A DNA stretch of 64,000 nt from Saccharibacillus endophyticus (GTDB lineage: Bacteria; Bacillota; Bacilli; Paenibacillales; Paenibacillaceae): the NCBI RefSeq assembly GCF_013185185.1, contig NZ_JAAZWE010000001.1, forward strand, positions 1,178,001-1,242,000, given 5' to 3'. Shown piece after piece: positions 20,022-29,688 of the stretch (positions within the stretch are counted from its first letter, which is position 1; each line of letters begins with the position of its first letter). A program made the translations under genes and the position numbers. The notes under the pieces are model-generated. The model was not told where the DNA came from. It did not search any database and saw nothing but the letters and a program-made list of their open reading frames with translations.

Positions 20022-22286
20022 TTACATATTCGAGTGGAACGTGCGGTTGATAACGTCCATTTGTTGTTCGCGAGTCAGCTTGATGAAGTTAACGGCATAA
20101 CCCGATACGCGAATCGTCAATTGCGGGTAGTTTTCCGGGTGTTCCATCGCGTCCATCAATTGTTCGCGGTCGAACACGTTGACGTTCAAGTGGTGAGCGT
20201 TGCTGCCGAAGTATCCGTCCAACATCGCGACCAGATTCGATTTGCGCGTTTCTTCTTCTTTGCCCAGTGCTTTAGGCACGATCGAGAAGGTATTCGAAAT
20301 GCCGTCAAGACTTTCTTCATAAGGCAGTTTGGCAACGGAGCTCAAGGAAGCCAATGCGCCTTTTTTATCGCGTCCGTGCATCGGATTGGCGCCCGGCGCG
20401 AATGGTTCACCGGCTTTGCGTCCGTCCGGCGTCGTGCCTGTTTTCTTACCGTATACCACGTTCGAAGTGATCGTCAGCACGGATTGGGTAGGCATCGAAT
20501 CCCGGTAGGTTTTGTGTTTGCGAATCATGCCCATGAATTTCTCGACCAATTGCACGGCGATTTGGTCAACACGGTCGTCGTTGTTGCCGTAGCAAGGGTA
20601 TTCGCCTTCGATTTCAAAGTCGATCGCGATGCCTTGTTCGTTACGGATCGGTTTAACTTTTGCGTATTTGATCGCGCTCAGGGAGTCGGCCGCTACGGAC
20701 AGACCCGCGATGCCGCAAGCCATCGTACGCAGGATGTCACGGTCATGCAATGCCATTTCGATACGTTCGTAGCTGTATTTATCGTGCATATAGTGAATGA
20801 TGTTCAGGGCGTTCAAGTATACTTCGGACAGCCATTCCATCATAGGTACGTAGCGTTTCATGACTTCGTCGTATTGTAGGTACTCGGAAGTAATGGCCGG
20901 GAATTCCGGTCCGACTTGTTCGCCGGATTTTTCGTCTTTACCGCCATTGATTGCGTACAGCAATGTTTTTGCCAGGTTGGCACGAGCACCGAAGAATTGC
21001 ATTTGTTTACCGATGCGCATTGCGGATACGCAGCATGCAATACCGTAATCATCGCCGTAGATCGGGCGCATCAGATCGTCGTTTTCGTACTGGATCGAGC
21101 TTGTTTCGATCGAAACCTTCGCGCAGTATTTTTTGAACGCATCCGGCATTTGTTCCGACCACAGCACGGTCAAGTTCGGTTCCGGTGCAGGTCCCAGATT
21201 GTACAGGGTATGCAGGAAGCGGAAGCTGCTCTTCGTTACGCGAGTTGTTCCGTCTACAGCCATGCCGCCGATCGATTCGGTTACCCAAGTCGGGTCGCCG
21301 CTGAACAGTTCGTTGTAGTCAGGCGTACGCAGGAATTTCACGATACGCAGTTTCATAACGAAATGGTCAACCAGTTCTTGAGCCGTTTCTTCGGTCAAAG
21401 TGCCTTCGGCCAGATCGCGCTGCACGTAGATGTCCAGGAAGGAAGATACGCGTCCCAGCGACATTGCCGCGCCGTTTTGTTCTTTGACTGCTGCCAAGTA
21501 ACCGAAGTACACCCATTGGAAAGCTTCTTTAGCATTGGTTGCCGGTTTGGAAATGTCCATGCCGTGCAGTTTAGCCATTTGTTTCAGCTCGCCCAGCGCG
21601 CGGTATTGTTCGGAGATTTCTTCGCGCAGGCGAATCGTGTTTTCGTCCATGCCGTCTCCGACCGTTTCGTTGTGTTCTTGTTGTTTTTGTTTCATCAGGA
21701 AATCTACGCCGTAAAGAGCTACGCGACGATAGTCGCCGATGATGCGGCCGCGGCCGTAAGCATCCGGCAGGCCTGTTACGATACCCGATTTGCGGGCAGC
21801 GCGGATTTCCGGCGTATAAGCATCGAATACGCCTTGGTTATGCGTTTTGCGAATATTGGTGAACGTATCGACGATCGATTGCGGAACTTCGAAGCCGTAA
21901 GCTTTGCAAGCATCGATAACCATCCGGATCCCGCCGTAAGGCTGAATCGCGCGTTTGAAAGGTTCATCTGTTTGTACGCCTACGATTTGTTCTTTTTCTT
22001 TATCCAAGTAACCCGCGCCGTGCGAAGTGATCGATCCCGGAGTGTTGACGTCTACGTCCCACACGCCGCCTCTTTCTCTTTCTTCTTTCGACAATTGGGA
22101 AACGATTTTCCAGAGATCATTCGTGTTTTGCGTAGGACCCGCCAAAAATTCTTCGTTGCCTGTGTAAGGAGCGATGTTCTCGTCGATGAAGTTTTTCGTA
22201 TCGACGTGGTTTGTCCATTTACCTGCTTTAAAATTTCTCCATGCTTCCGAATTTGCGCCTGTGATTTCTTTTTCGATAACCGACAT
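20022..22286 (-). CDS. pflB: Pyruvate formate-lyase
   Basis: 754 residues. It converts pyruvate and CoA to acetyl-CoA and formate without oxygen. The adjacent active cysteines are in [12 protein letters not shown], and the C-terminal glycyl-radical motif is [12 protein letters not shown]. The ATG at 22286 has GGAGGTAATCAC upstream; the frame extends to 22322 without a site. Transcription is probably activated by Fnr (sites described separately). Together with adhE and pflA it makes formate, acetate and ethanol. Confidence 0.97.
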   Translation of the reverse strand: MSVIEKEITGANSEAWRNFKAGKWTNHVDTKNFIDENIAPYTGNEEFLAGPTQNTNDLWKIVSQLSKEERERGGVWDVDVNTPGSITSHGAGYLDKEKEQIVGVQTDEPFKRAIQPYGGIRMVIDACKAYGFEVPQSIVDTFTNIRKTHNQGVFDAYTPEIRAARKSGIVTGLPDAYGRGRIIGDYRRVALYGVDFLMKQKQQEHNETVGDGMDENTIRLREEISEQYRALGELKQMAKLHGMDISKPATNAKEAFQWVYFGYLAAVKEQNGAAMSLGRVSSFLDIYVQRDLAEGTLTEETAQELVDHFVMKLRIVKFLRTPDYNELFSGDPTWVTESIGGMAVDGTTRVTKSSFRFLHTLYNLGPAPEPNLTVLWSEQMPDAFKKYCAKVSIETSSIQYENDDLMRPIYGDDYGIACCVSAMRIGKQMQFFGARANLAKTLLYAINGGKDEKSGEQVGPEFPAITSEYLQYDEVMKRYVPMMEWLSEVYLNALNIIHYMHDKYSYERIEMALHDRDILRTMACGIAGLSVAADSLSAIKYAKVKPIRNEQGIAIDFEIEGEYPCYGNNDDRVDQIAVQLVEKFMGMIRKHKTYRDSMPTQSVLTITSNVVYGKKTGTTPDGRKAGEPFAPGANPMHGRDKKGALASLSSVAKLPYEESLDGISNTFSIVPKALGKEEETRKSNLVAMLDGYFGSNAHHLNVNVFDREQLMDAMEHPENYPQLTIRVSGYAVNFIKLTREQQMDVINRTFHSNM

Positions 22287-22384
22287 GTGATTACCTCCAT
22301 TTATATGTTTAGCTGAGATCACGGCCTGGAGAGGCTTTCCGCGTCTCGCTTCAGATCCCTAGCTGCTGACGATCTCATCAACAA

Positions 22385-22400
22385 GGTGAAAAATATCACA
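22385..22400. promoter_or_regulatory. Fnr-type site in the pflB leader
   Basis: GGTGA-AAAATA-TCACA resembles the TGTGA-N6-TCACA box. It lies about 65 bases downstream of the inferred start point at 22457, so it would repress or serve a second promoter closer to the gene. Confidence 0.55.
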
Positions 22401-22463
22401 TTCATCGACAGACTTTAAGGCTTACTTTCTTCTCTCGATGTCTTGGGGACCTTTCATGCCTTT

Positions 22464-22536
22464 ATTATGCCCTTCTTCGCTGCAAGATGATGTGATTTTT
22501 ATCACAAGTTTTCACTTTTTTATGATTTTTATCACT
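22464..22536 (-). promoter_or_regulatory. Fnr-activated pflB promoter with two Fnr boxes
   Basis: The perfect palindrome TGTGATTTTTATCACA (22491-22506) is centred 41.5 bases upstream of a start point at about 22457 that is set by the minus-strand -10 CATAAT (22464-22469). No good -35 is present: a class II activator arrangement. A second, weaker copy (TATGA-TTTTTA-TCACT, 22521-22536) lies 30 bases further upstream. The rest of 22287-22761 holds only the leader and the adhE terminator. Confidence 0.8.
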
Positions 22537-22624
22537 TTTAAGCCCGCTTTCTGAATAACACATCATTTCGTGACTGTTTTTCAATCTTTCATGCCAACTG
22601 ACTTTCTTCCTTCTATTAGATATG

Positions 22625-22667
22625 GAACAAAAAAGGCGGCGCTTCTCACCGAGGTGAGTGCGCCGCA
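22625..22667 (-). terminator. Terminator after adhE
   Basis: On the minus strand GCGGCGCACTCACC pairs with GGTGAGAAGCGCCGC and is followed by CTTTTTTG. It isolates adhE from pflB. Confidence 0.9.
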
Positions 22668-22761
22668 TCATGAATACGAGAGCGTTGTTGCTTAAAGGGC
22701 GTCGGAAGCCCGAGCGGATCGGATTAAACTTCGTACGTTTTCAGAGCTGCCTGTCAATGGA

Positions 22762-25377
22762 TTATTCTTCGAATCTGCCGTAGAACGCGTCGCGGTATAC
22801 GTCGGCCAGTTCGGTAACCAGAGGCAGTTTAGGGTTGGCCGTCGTGCATTGGTCTTCGAACGCGCGGTCAGCCAGGTAGTCTACGCGCGATTCAAACTGT
22901 TTCGCATCGAAGCCCAGTTCTTGGAACGTAGCCGGGATACCCAGTTTTTCGTTCAGCTCGCGGATGGCTTTGATCAAGCTCTTCACGCCTTCTTCCGTCG
23001 TTCTTGCCGGCAGTCCCAAAATGCGGGCAATTTCGGCGTAACGTTCGTCAGCGATAAAGTGCGAATATTTCGGGAACGAAGCGAACTTCGACGGTTTTTT
23101 CGCATTGTAACGGATGACGTGAGGCATCAGGATCGCATTCGTACGGCCGTGGGCCGTGTGGTACTCGCCGCCCCATTTGTGCGCCAAGCTGTGGTTGATG
23201 CCGAGGAAAGCATTCGCGAAAGCCATGCCGGCAAGCGTCGAAGCATTGTGCATTTTTTCACGGGCTACTTTATCCGCAGTCAGTGCCGATTTTTCCAGGT
23301 TGGCGAATACGAGTTGGATCGCTTTGATTGCCAAGCCGTCGCTGTAGTCGCTTGCCATTACCGATACATAGGCTTCGATTGCGTGAGTCAGCACGTCCAT
23401 GCCTGTATCAGCAACCGCGACTTTAGGCAGCGAGTATACGAATACGGGATCGACGATCGCCACGTCCGGAGTCAGCTCATAGTCGGCCAGCGGATATTTG
23501 GTGTTGCCTTTTTCCTTATCCGTGATGACCGCGAACGAAGTGACTTCCGAGCCTGTACCCGAAGTCGTAGGGATCGCGACGAATTTCGCTTTTCTGCCCA
23601 GACGAGGGTATTTGTAAATCCGTTTGCGGATATCCATGAATTTTTGTTTCAGGTTGTCGAACTCGGTATCCGGATATTCGTAGAACAACCACATGCCTTT
23701 CGCGGCATCCATCGGCGAACCGCCGCCCAGAGCGATAATGCAGTCCGGTTGGAAACGTTCCATCATGGCACGTCCGCGCTCGACCGTCGTGGTCGACGGA
23801 TCAGGTTCGACTTCCGAGAAGACTTCGATCGCAACCGGAGTTTGGCGTTGACGCAGATAGTGTTGAACGCGTTCCACGTAGCCGAGCTGTACCATCATCG
23901 GATCCGTTACGATTGCGACACGCGTGATGTCCGGCATTTTAGCCAGATATTGGGTTGCGTTCTTTTCGAAATAGATTTTATCCGGTACTTTGAACCATTG
24001 CATATTCACGGTACGACGCGCCACCCTTTTCACGTTAATCAGGTTCACTGCGGTTACGTTCGACGATGTCGAGTTGCGGCCGTAAGATCCGCAGCCCAGC
24101 GTCAGCGATGGCAGGTTCGTGTTGTAGATGTCGCCGATCGCGCCGTGCGTCGAAGGCGAGTTGACGATAATCCGGCCGGTTTGCAGGCGGTTCGCGAAGC
24201 GTTGAATCACCTCATCGTCGTTCGAGTGGATCGCCGACGAGTGACCCATGCCGCCGAACTCGACGACTTCTGCGGCGCGAGCGATACCTTCATCGGCCGT
24301 TTTTACTTTGTAGCAAGCCAGAACCGGGCTCAGCTTTTCAGCCGACAGCGGATACTTCGTGCCTACGCCTTCGATCTCGGCAACCAGGATTTTCGTTGTT
24401 GCCGGAACTGTGATGCCTGCCATTTCGGCGATCTTCACAGCCGATTGGCCGACAATCGCCGGGTTGACCGCGCATTTTTCCACGTTCATGGCGCTTGGCG
24501 TCAGCTTGGAGATTTCATCTTTATTTAGGAAGTAGCAGCCGTTTGCAATCATTTTCTTTTTAACTCGATCAAAAATCGGTTCTTCGATGATCACCGCTTG
24601 TTCGGATGCGCAGATCATGCCGTTATCGAACGATTTCGAAAGGATAAGATCGGTTACGGCTTGGTCGATATCCGCTGTTTTTTCGATAAAGGCCGGAACG
24701 TTACCGGGACCTACGCCGAGAGCAGGTTTGCCGCAGCTGTAAGCCGCGCGGACCATTGCGCCGCCGCCGGTTGCCAGAATCAGCGCTACGTCGTTGTGAT
24801 TCATCAGAATGTTCGTTTTGTCCATCGAAGGCTTGTCGATCCATTGGATACAACCTTCAGGCGCGCCTGCTTTGACCGCTGCTTCATGCAGGATGCGAGC
24901 GGCTTCCGAACTGCAGTATTGCGCAGACGGGTGGAATCCGAATATAATGGGGTTACGTGTCTTAATCGAAATCAGCGCTTTGAACATGGTTGTGGAAGTC
25001 GGGTTGGTTACAGGAGTGATCCCCATCACGATGCCTACCGGTTCCGCAATCTTCTGGAAGCTGTCATACTCATTGTCCTCAATGACGCCTACCGTTTTAT
25101 CATTCTTGATGCTGTGATAGATGTATTCCGTTGCGAAGAGATTTTTTGTGATCTTGTCTTCGTACACGCCGCGTTTCGTTTCTTCAATCGCGATCTTGGC
25201 GAGATACATGTGCTTGTCCAGGCCGGCCAGGGCCATCGCTTGCACGACGGTATCGATTTGTTGTTGGTCCATTTGCATGAACGCTTCCTGTGCTTTTTTC
25301 GCGTTATCAATCAGTTTTTGAATGTCCTGTTCAGCGGTTGGTTCAACAGTACGGGCGGCTTCATTCTTCACTGCCAT
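22762..25377 (-). CDS. adhE: Bifunctional acetaldehyde-CoA/alcohol dehydrogenase
   Basis: About 871 residues. The N-terminal aldehyde dehydrogenase half (1-440) has the nucleophile Cys in FDNGMICASEQAV. The C-terminal iron-dependent alcohol dehydrogenase half (from about 455) has GGGSPMDAAKGMW and the metal ligands in NHSLAHKWGGEYHTAHGRTNAI. It reduces acetyl-CoA to ethanol and regenerates two NAD+, balancing pflB. The ATG at 25377 follows AGGAGG by nine bases and is preferred to upstream ATGs at 25386 and 25395 that overlap that site. Confidence 0.96.
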   Translation of the reverse strand: MAVKNEAARTVEPTAEQDIQKLIDNAKKAQEAFMQMDQQQIDTVVQAMALAGLDKHMYLAKIAIEETKRGVYEDKITKNLFATEYIYHSIKNDKTVGVIEDNEYDSFQKIAEPVGIVMGITPVTNPTSTTMFKALISIKTRNPIIFGFHPSAQYCSSEAARILHEAAVKAGAPEGCIQWIDKPSMDKTNILMNHNDVALILATGGGAMVRAAYSCGKPALGVGPGNVPAFIEKTADIDQAVTDLILSKSFDNGMICASEQAVIIEEPIFDRVKKKMIANGCYFLNKDEISKLTPSAMNVEKCAVNPAIVGQSAVKIAEMAGITVPATTKILVAEIEGVGTKYPLSAEKLSPVLACYKVKTADEGIARAAEVVEFGGMGHSSAIHSNDDEVIQRFANRLQTGRIIVNSPSTHGAIGDIYNTNLPSLTLGCGSYGRNSTSSNVTAVNLINVKRVARRTVNMQWFKVPDKIYFEKNATQYLAKMPDITRVAIVTDPMMVQLGYVERVQHYLRQRQTPVAIEVFSEVEPDPSTTTVERGRAMMERFQPDCIIALGGGSPMDAAKGMWLFYEYPDTEFDNLKQKFMDIRKRIYKYPRLGRKAKFVAIPTTSGTGSEVTSFAVITDKEKGNTKYPLADYELTPDVAIVDPVFVYSLPKVAVADTGMDVLTHAIEAYVSVMASDYSDGLAIKAIQLVFANLEKSALTADKVAREKMHNASTLAGMAFANAFLGINHSLAHKWGGEYHTAHGRTNAILMPHVIRYNAKKPSKFASFPKYSHFIADERYAEIARILGLPARTTEEGVKSLIKAIRELNEKLGIPATFQELGFDAKQFESRVDYLADRAFEDQCTTANPKLPLVTELADVYRDAFYGRFEE

Positions 25378-25425
25378 TTCCCTCATCCTCCTCAAGATGT
25401 TTGCGTTGTTTTCTCTACGTCACAA

Positions 25426-25469
25426 ATCATAGCACACGCATTTTGGTTTTGGAAGTGAAAAATTTCACA
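25426..25469 (-). promoter_or_regulatory. Fnr-activated adhE promoter
   Basis: AGTGA-AAAATT-TCACA (25454-25469) is centred about 42 bases upstream of a start point near 25419 given by the minus-strand -10 TATGAT (25426-25431). The -35 is poor, again a class II layout like that of pflB. Confidence 0.75.
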
Positions 25470-25673
25470 AAATAATTTCGATACGTTTTCCTTGATGTTT
25501 CCCGAAGCGCTTATCGCATTTCCTTTCATTAATGCCCTCGACTCGTCTTTTCGAAAAAAAGTTTAACCCTTTCTCTTTTTTTGTATTTACCTCCGTTTGA
25601 AGAGATTTTAAATCGGTCATTTTCCCAAAAAATGAACATATAAAAATTTATACAAAAATTTGCGTAATAAGAA

Positions 25674-25728
25674 TTGACAAAATCACGGCTATCCCTCATG
25701 ATAAAGATATAAAGTGAAAAAAGTCACA
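25674..25728 (+). promoter_or_regulatory. fnr promoter with a downstream Fnr box
   Basis: TTGACA (25674-25679), a 17-base spacer and CATGAT (25697-25702) set a start point near 25709. The box AGTGA-AAAAAG-TCACA (25713-25728) lies right after it, a position suited to repression, so negative autoregulation is inferred. A TATAAT further downstream (25791-25796) lacks a -35. Confidence 0.65.
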
Positions 25729-25880
25729 ATGTTTGATATTTCGCCACTCTTTTTTCGCTCCGGCAACTCCAAAAACTTGAAATTTTCAGTTATAATTAAT
25801 TTAAAATTTGATTAACGAAAACGTGTCAGTCGATGCTTTGCCGACAATTCGAAGTGTGCGCTTGCGCAAAGGAGATGTTA

Positions 25881-26600
25881 ATGATGACCCTGTATCACCA
25901 TGCCACCGATCATCGAGGCAACACCGGATGTTTTTCCGATCAAAATATGAAGCGTCTGGAAGTCGTTATGAAGGAACGCCATATCCCGGAAGGCTCGCAT
26001 TTGTTCTGGGAGGGAGACCTCGCCGATAAGCTTTATTACATCAAAAGAGGCCGTGTCAAGCTGACCAAGTCGACCGATGAAGGCAAGGAACTCATCCTTT
26101 ACATGTACCAAACCGACGACATGGTCGGGCAAGCGGACCCGTTCTTCAGCAGCAAGCATAGTTTTACGGCCGAAGTTATCGAGGATACGGAAGTCGGCGT
26201 TATCGAACATAAAGACCTGGAAGTTCTGATCTGCCAGCACTGTGACTTTGCGATCGACTTCATGAAGTGGATGGGCATCCACCACCGTTTGACGCAAACC
26301 AAATTCCGAGATCTGATGATGTACGGCAAGCCGGGCGCGCTCTGCTCGACGCTGATTCGCCTGGGCAACACCTATGGCGAAAAGCACGGCGAAGGAACGC
26401 TGATCAACAAAAAAATCACGCATACGGACCTGTCGAACATGATCGGAGCTACGCGCGAGAGCGTGAACCGGATGCTTAGCGACCTGCGTAAAAAAGGCGC
26501 TGTCGAGTATGAGAACGGCATGATCGTTATTACAGACCTTGCCATGCTTCAGGAAGTCTGCCATTGCGAACTTTGTCCAAACGAAATATGCCGGATCTAA
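25881..26600 (+). CDS. fnr: Anaerobic regulator Fnr (Bacillus type)
   Basis: 239 residues, CRP/FNR family. The N-terminal cyclic-nucleotide-like barrel (about 20-140) is followed by a dimer helix and the HTH with the recognition helix LSNMIGATRESVNRMLSDLRKKG. The iron-sulphur cysteines are at the C-terminus (CHCELCPNEIC), as in B. subtilis Fnr, not at the N-terminus as in E. coli. It senses oxygen loss by cluster binding. The start follows AAAGGAG. It is divergent from adhE, and Fnr boxes are seen at adhE, pflB and fnr itself. Confidence 0.94.
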   Translation: MMTLYHHATDHRGNTGCFSDQNMKRLEVVMKERHIPEGSHLFWEGDLADKLYYIKRGRVKLTKSTDEGKELILYMYQTDDMVGQADPFFSSKHSFTAEVIEDTEVGVIEHKDLEVLICQHCDFAIDFMKWMGIHHRLTQTKFRDLMMYGKPGALCSTLIRLGNTYGEKHGEGTLINKKITHTDLSNMIGATRESVNRMLSDLRKKGAVEYENGMIVITDLAMLQEVCHCELCPNEICRI

Positions 26601-26616
26601 GCGATCCGGCTTTTTT
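26591..26616 (+). terminator. fnr terminator containing the stop codon
   Basis: CCGGATC-TAAGC-GATCCGG followed by CTTTTTTG. The TAA stop of fnr is in the loop. Confidence 0.88.
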
Positions 26617-26645
26617 GTGCGTTTTTGTTCCGATTAAGGCGCATC

Positions 26646-27392
26646 TCAAAATCTCTCCAGCGTCAACTCCACGTAATCTCCCGGCTGTAGCGGCATATCA
26701 AAGCCCCGATCAGGATTGAGTTCTTTCCCGTTCACTTTGAGCACCCATCTCTCCCGCGGCTTGGTCATATACCCTTCTTGCGTATCCGGATTGGCTTTAA
26801 CCAGTCGAATATTGCGATCATTCTCGGACATGGTCACGAGTCCGCTAGCTTTCAGCACGTCGCGAACCAACGTGCCTTCCGCATACGGATGCGCATAAGA
26901 ACCGCCCAATGACGGGTTCAACTCTCCCCCGCTGATCAATAAGGTGTTAACCGGTGCCCCGTCGTTGCCCGGCGCTTCGATATAGAGCAGAATTTCGTCA
27001 CCGGCTTGGACGCGTGCGCTGAAATCGTCCCCGGGAATCTCCTTGCCGTTCTGCTTGACCGACCATACCAATTCGGAATGAAGCTCTGTGTCATCGACCG
27101 AAGCAATGCGCCCTTCGTTATCGAATCGGATAATGCCGCTTCGTTCCAGGGCATCGCGGATTGTGTCTTCGGCTCGGTAAGAACTGATCAGCGAGCGATT
27201 CTCATTGGGCATATAAATGCCTCCGTCAACGACCAGTCTGAAGTTTTCACCGCTGCTTGCTTCCGCTTCAGCCGTTGTATCCGCTGAAGGCTGTCGAAGC
27301 AAAACGGCTGTCGCGGCTACCGCTGTAACAAGCAGGACGGCAAGCACGAACAGCAGGACACGTTGATCGGGCAGCTTGATTTTTGTCCGCAT
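26646..27392 (-). CDS. Membrane-anchored DUF4430-like protein
   Basis: 248 residues. One N-terminal membrane segment (VLLFVLAVLLVTAVAATAVLL) anchors an extracellular part made of two similar halves. Each half has a strand-rich fold with a LVWSVKQNGKEIPGD or RWVLKVNGKELNPD motif and ends in a GDEILLYIE or GDYVELTLE strand, as in DUF4430/SLBB-like domains. No catalytic residues are obvious; ligand or cofactor binding outside the cell is a guess. It is monocistronic, downstream of and convergent with fnr. Confidence 0.75.
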   Translation of the reverse strand: MRTKIKLPDQRVLLFVLAVLLVTAVAATAVLLRQPSADTTAEAEASSGENFRLVVDGGIYMPNENRSLISSYRAEDTIRDALERSGIIRFDNEGRIASVDDTELHSELVWSVKQNGKEIPGDDFSARVQAGDEILLYIEAPGNDGAPVNTLLISGGELNPSLGGSYAHPYAEGTLVRDVLKASGLVTMSENDRNIRLVKANPDTQEGYMTKPRERWVLKVNGKELNPDRGFDMPLQPGDYVELTLERF

Positions 27393-27497
27393 GGGTCCCC
27401 GTTCCCTTCCTCCCGAAGTGTAACCGATTTCCTCGGTTTATCTCCTTTATTGTAACAAAAGCAGTAGGCGTTTCTCAAATGCATACGTCACGAAATA

Positions 27498-27537
27498 AAA
27501 AAAGAACCCCTTCGTCTCCAAAGAGGTTCTCCGCGTG
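27498..27537 (-). terminator. Terminator after the HxlR gene
   Basis: On the minus strand GAGAACCTCTTTGG pairs imperfectly with CGAAGGGGTTCTTTTTTT. Confidence 0.75.
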
Positions 27538-27544
27538 CCCCGGA

Positions 27545-27874
27545 TCAATCGACCCAAGATTCCGCCCACATCTGAATTTGCTGCATAACCGGCTGAAGGG
27601 CCCGGCCTTTTTCCGTCAATTCGTATTCGATCCGCACGGGAGTTTCCGGATACACATGACGCACCAGAATACCTTCGCCTTCCAGATCCTTCATCCGTTC
27701 GGACAACATTTTGTCGCTCATCATCGGAATTTGGTTGGAAATGTCCTTGAACCGCTTCGGCCCGCTCATCAATGTCTGAATAATCAGACCGTTCCAACGC
27801 TTGCCCAAAAACGAAAAAGCCGTCTCGAATCTTGGACAAAGCTGCATTGACACTTCATGTTTTTGCTCTATCAT
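27545..27874 (-). CDS. HxlR family transcriptional regulator
   Basis: 109 residues, a single winged-helix domain. Family landmarks are CPRFETAFSFLGKRWNGLIIQTLMSGPKRFKDI, then MLSERMKDLEGEGILVRHVYPETPVRIEYELTEKG. HxlR proteins respond to electrophiles or quinones, and the Cys at the start of the domain (QLCPRF) is the usual sensor position. AGAGGTGATC precedes the ATG. No linked target gene stands out. Confidence 0.9.
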   Translation of the reverse strand: MIEQKHEVSMQLCPRFETAFSFLGKRWNGLIIQTLMSGPKRFKDISNQIPMMSDKMLSERMKDLEGEGILVRHVYPETPVRIEYELTEKGRALQPVMQQIQMWAESWVD

Positions 27875-27969
27875 AGATGATCACCTCTTAGAAGATTCCC
27901 TCTGAAGAGAAACTTACGATTTGTTAGTTTATTTCATATTAACACATTTCCAAGAAAAAGAAAATGCCT

Positions 27970-28653
27970 TCACGAATTATTTTTTACCGCTAAAAAATCT
28001 TTAAGTGCCGTCAGATCACGGTCAATCACTTCTTCGAGCGACCGATTGTAAATGACGGCAGCCGGATGGTACAGCGGAAAAATCGAATAGGAACGTTCAC
28101 CGAAAACGTAGCCGGAAATAGGATCATTCATATCTTCGAGCCGCAGCACGGGACCCTCGATCACTTTGCCGTGAAGCGAGGAAATCGTTTCATGACTGCC
28201 GATCAGACGATGCAAACCAATATTCCCCATCGGCACAATAACCTGCGGCTGAACATGCTCGATCTCAAAATCCAGGATCGGTGCATGAGCCAATACTTCG
28301 TTTTTGGTCGGCGTACGATTGGAACGACTGATCCGCGGAAGGGTTCCGGCGGGTGCTCCTGCCACAACCTTGTCTTTAAAAGGGCGACTGCGTACCGCAC
28401 TGGAAATATAGATATCTTGGCGCGTTAGCCCAAGCTTTTCCAGATACTGTTCCAACACCTTCCCTGCCTGTCCCGTAAAGGGGCGGCCTTCCACGATTTC
28501 CGTGGCGCCGGGCGCTTCCCCAACAAACATGATCTTTGCCGGAATGGCCCCTTGACCGAGCAAAAATCCTTCAAGGTCATAGCCTTCGGATCTTCGCAAG
28601 CAAGCCTTTACGATTTCTTCCGTTACGGGCGCGCTGCCAAATTCCACGTTCAT
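27970..28653 (-). CDS. Uracil-DNA glycosylase superfamily protein lacking the Fe-S cysteines
   Basis: About 227 residues. The UDG family-4-like fold is recognised by FVGEAPGATEIVEGRPFTGQAGKVLEQYLEKLGL, YISSAVRSRPFKD, and the C-terminal LYHPAAVIYN with the catalytic-region His. Family 4 enzymes bind a [4Fe-4S] cluster with four Cys; here the expected positions read AVRSRP and LAHAPIL, and only one Cys is left (VKACLRR), so the cluster must be absent. It probably still removes uracil or acts on another deaminated base. The ATG at 28653 follows GGGGG by six bases. Confidence 0.82.
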   Translation of the reverse strand: MNVEFGSAPVTEEIVKACLRRSEGYDLEGFLLGQGAIPAKIMFVGEAPGATEIVEGRPFTGQAGKVLEQYLEKLGLTRQDIYISSAVRSRPFKDKVVAGAPAGTLPRISRSNRTPTKNEVLAHAPILDFEIEHVQPQVIVPMGNIGLHRLIGSHETISSLHGKVIEGPVLRLEDMNDPISGYVFGERSYSIFPLYHPAAVIYNRSLEEVIDRDLTALKDFLAVKNNS

Positions 28654-28785
28654 AGCCATCCCCCTTTCTTCACTTGCCTCTTGATTATTTACCGGTATTG
28701 TTCCTATTTTACCCCAAATCGGATATTGCGCCAACCTCGACAAAGCCCTTCTTCATAATTTTGTTAACGCTTTCTTCATTATAAA

Positions 28786-28822
28786 CAGAAAAGCCGTCCT
28801 TCCGCGTTAAGCGAAAGGACGG
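28786..28822 (-). terminator. Terminator after the ThuA gene
   Basis: On the minus strand GCCGTCCTTTCGC pairs with GCGGAAGGACGGC and runs into TTTTCTGTTT. A perfect 18-bp palindrome, GTGCAGCAGCTGCTGCAC, lies directly upstream at 28825-28842. Confidence 0.85.
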
Positions 28823-28904
28823 CCGTGCAGCAGCTGCTGCACGCCTTCGATATTCATGTTTCCCTAAAGTCGGAATTCGTTTTTTTAACGTCGGCAGAGA
28901 TGTT

Positions 28905-29636
28905 TTAAACGAGTTCCGGAGCGTGCAATGGACGTACCGGCTGAGAATGCCCATACACCGGTTTGGCCGCAGTCGTCGGGTAAGCCCAACGAATCGAATT
29001 GGAAATTACGCGGATGATATCCTTGTTGTAATACGTCGGGTACGTTTCGTGTCCCGGGCGGAAGTAGAAAATCTTGCCGGAACCGCGGCGGAACGTGCAG
29101 CCGCTGCGGAAGACTTCGCCGCCGGAGAAATTGCTGATAAAGACGATCTCGTCCGGAGTCGGAATATCGAAGAACTCGCCGTACATTTCTTCATGTTCCA
29201 GGATGATGTTTTCACCGATACCCTCTGCGATCGGATGGGAAGGATTAACCGCCCACAAAATCTCTTGTTCGCCGGCTTCGCGCCATTTCAGATCGCAGCC
29301 CGTTCCCATCAGTTTTTTGAAAGGTTTGGAAAAATGGCCGGAGTGCAATACGATCAGGCCCATGCCTTCACGCACGCGCTGCGCAACGGCTTCCGCGATT
29401 GAGTCGTCGACCAGTTCATGCGCCATATGGCCCCACCAGATCATGACGTCCGTCGAGTCCAAGACTTCTCTTGTCAGGCCGTGATCGTCCTCTTCCAGCG
29501 TGCAAGTGCGAATGGCGAACCCTTCCGGCGTCAGGGCGCGCTCCAGTTGTTTATGAATACCGTCCGGATATACGGCTTTGACTTCTTCATCTCTGCGTTC
29601 GTGTACGAATTCGTTCCAGATGGTTACATTGATCAT
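28905..29636 (-). CDS. ThuA-domain protein (trehalose-utilization type)
   Basis: 243 residues, class I glutamine-amidotransferase-like fold of the ThuA family. Motifs include VTIWNEFVHERRDEEVKAVYPDGIHK, the DVMIWWGHMAHELVDD stretch, GLIVLHSGHFSKPFKKLMGT and the C-terminal YFRPGHETYPTYYNKDIIRVI. ThuA proteins take part in metabolism of 3-keto sugars derived from disaccharides, but the chemistry is not settled. It is 52 bases downstream of the TIM-barrel isomerase gene, probably in one operon. Confidence 0.9.
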   Translation of the reverse strand: MINVTIWNEFVHERRDEEVKAVYPDGIHKQLERALTPEGFAIRTCTLEEDDHGLTREVLDSTDVMIWWGHMAHELVDDSIAEAVAQRVREGMGLIVLHSGHFSKPFKKLMGTGCDLKWREAGEQEILWAVNPSHPIAEGIGENIILEHEEMYGEFFDIPTPDEIVFISNFSGGEVFRSGCTFRRGSGKIFYFRPGHETYPTYYNKDIIRVISNSIRWAYPTTAAKPVYGHSQPVRPLHAPELV

Positions 29637-29688
29637 CGTCGGTATCCCCTTAATTATGACTGTAGTTTAAATGTCTGATTCTATCTCA

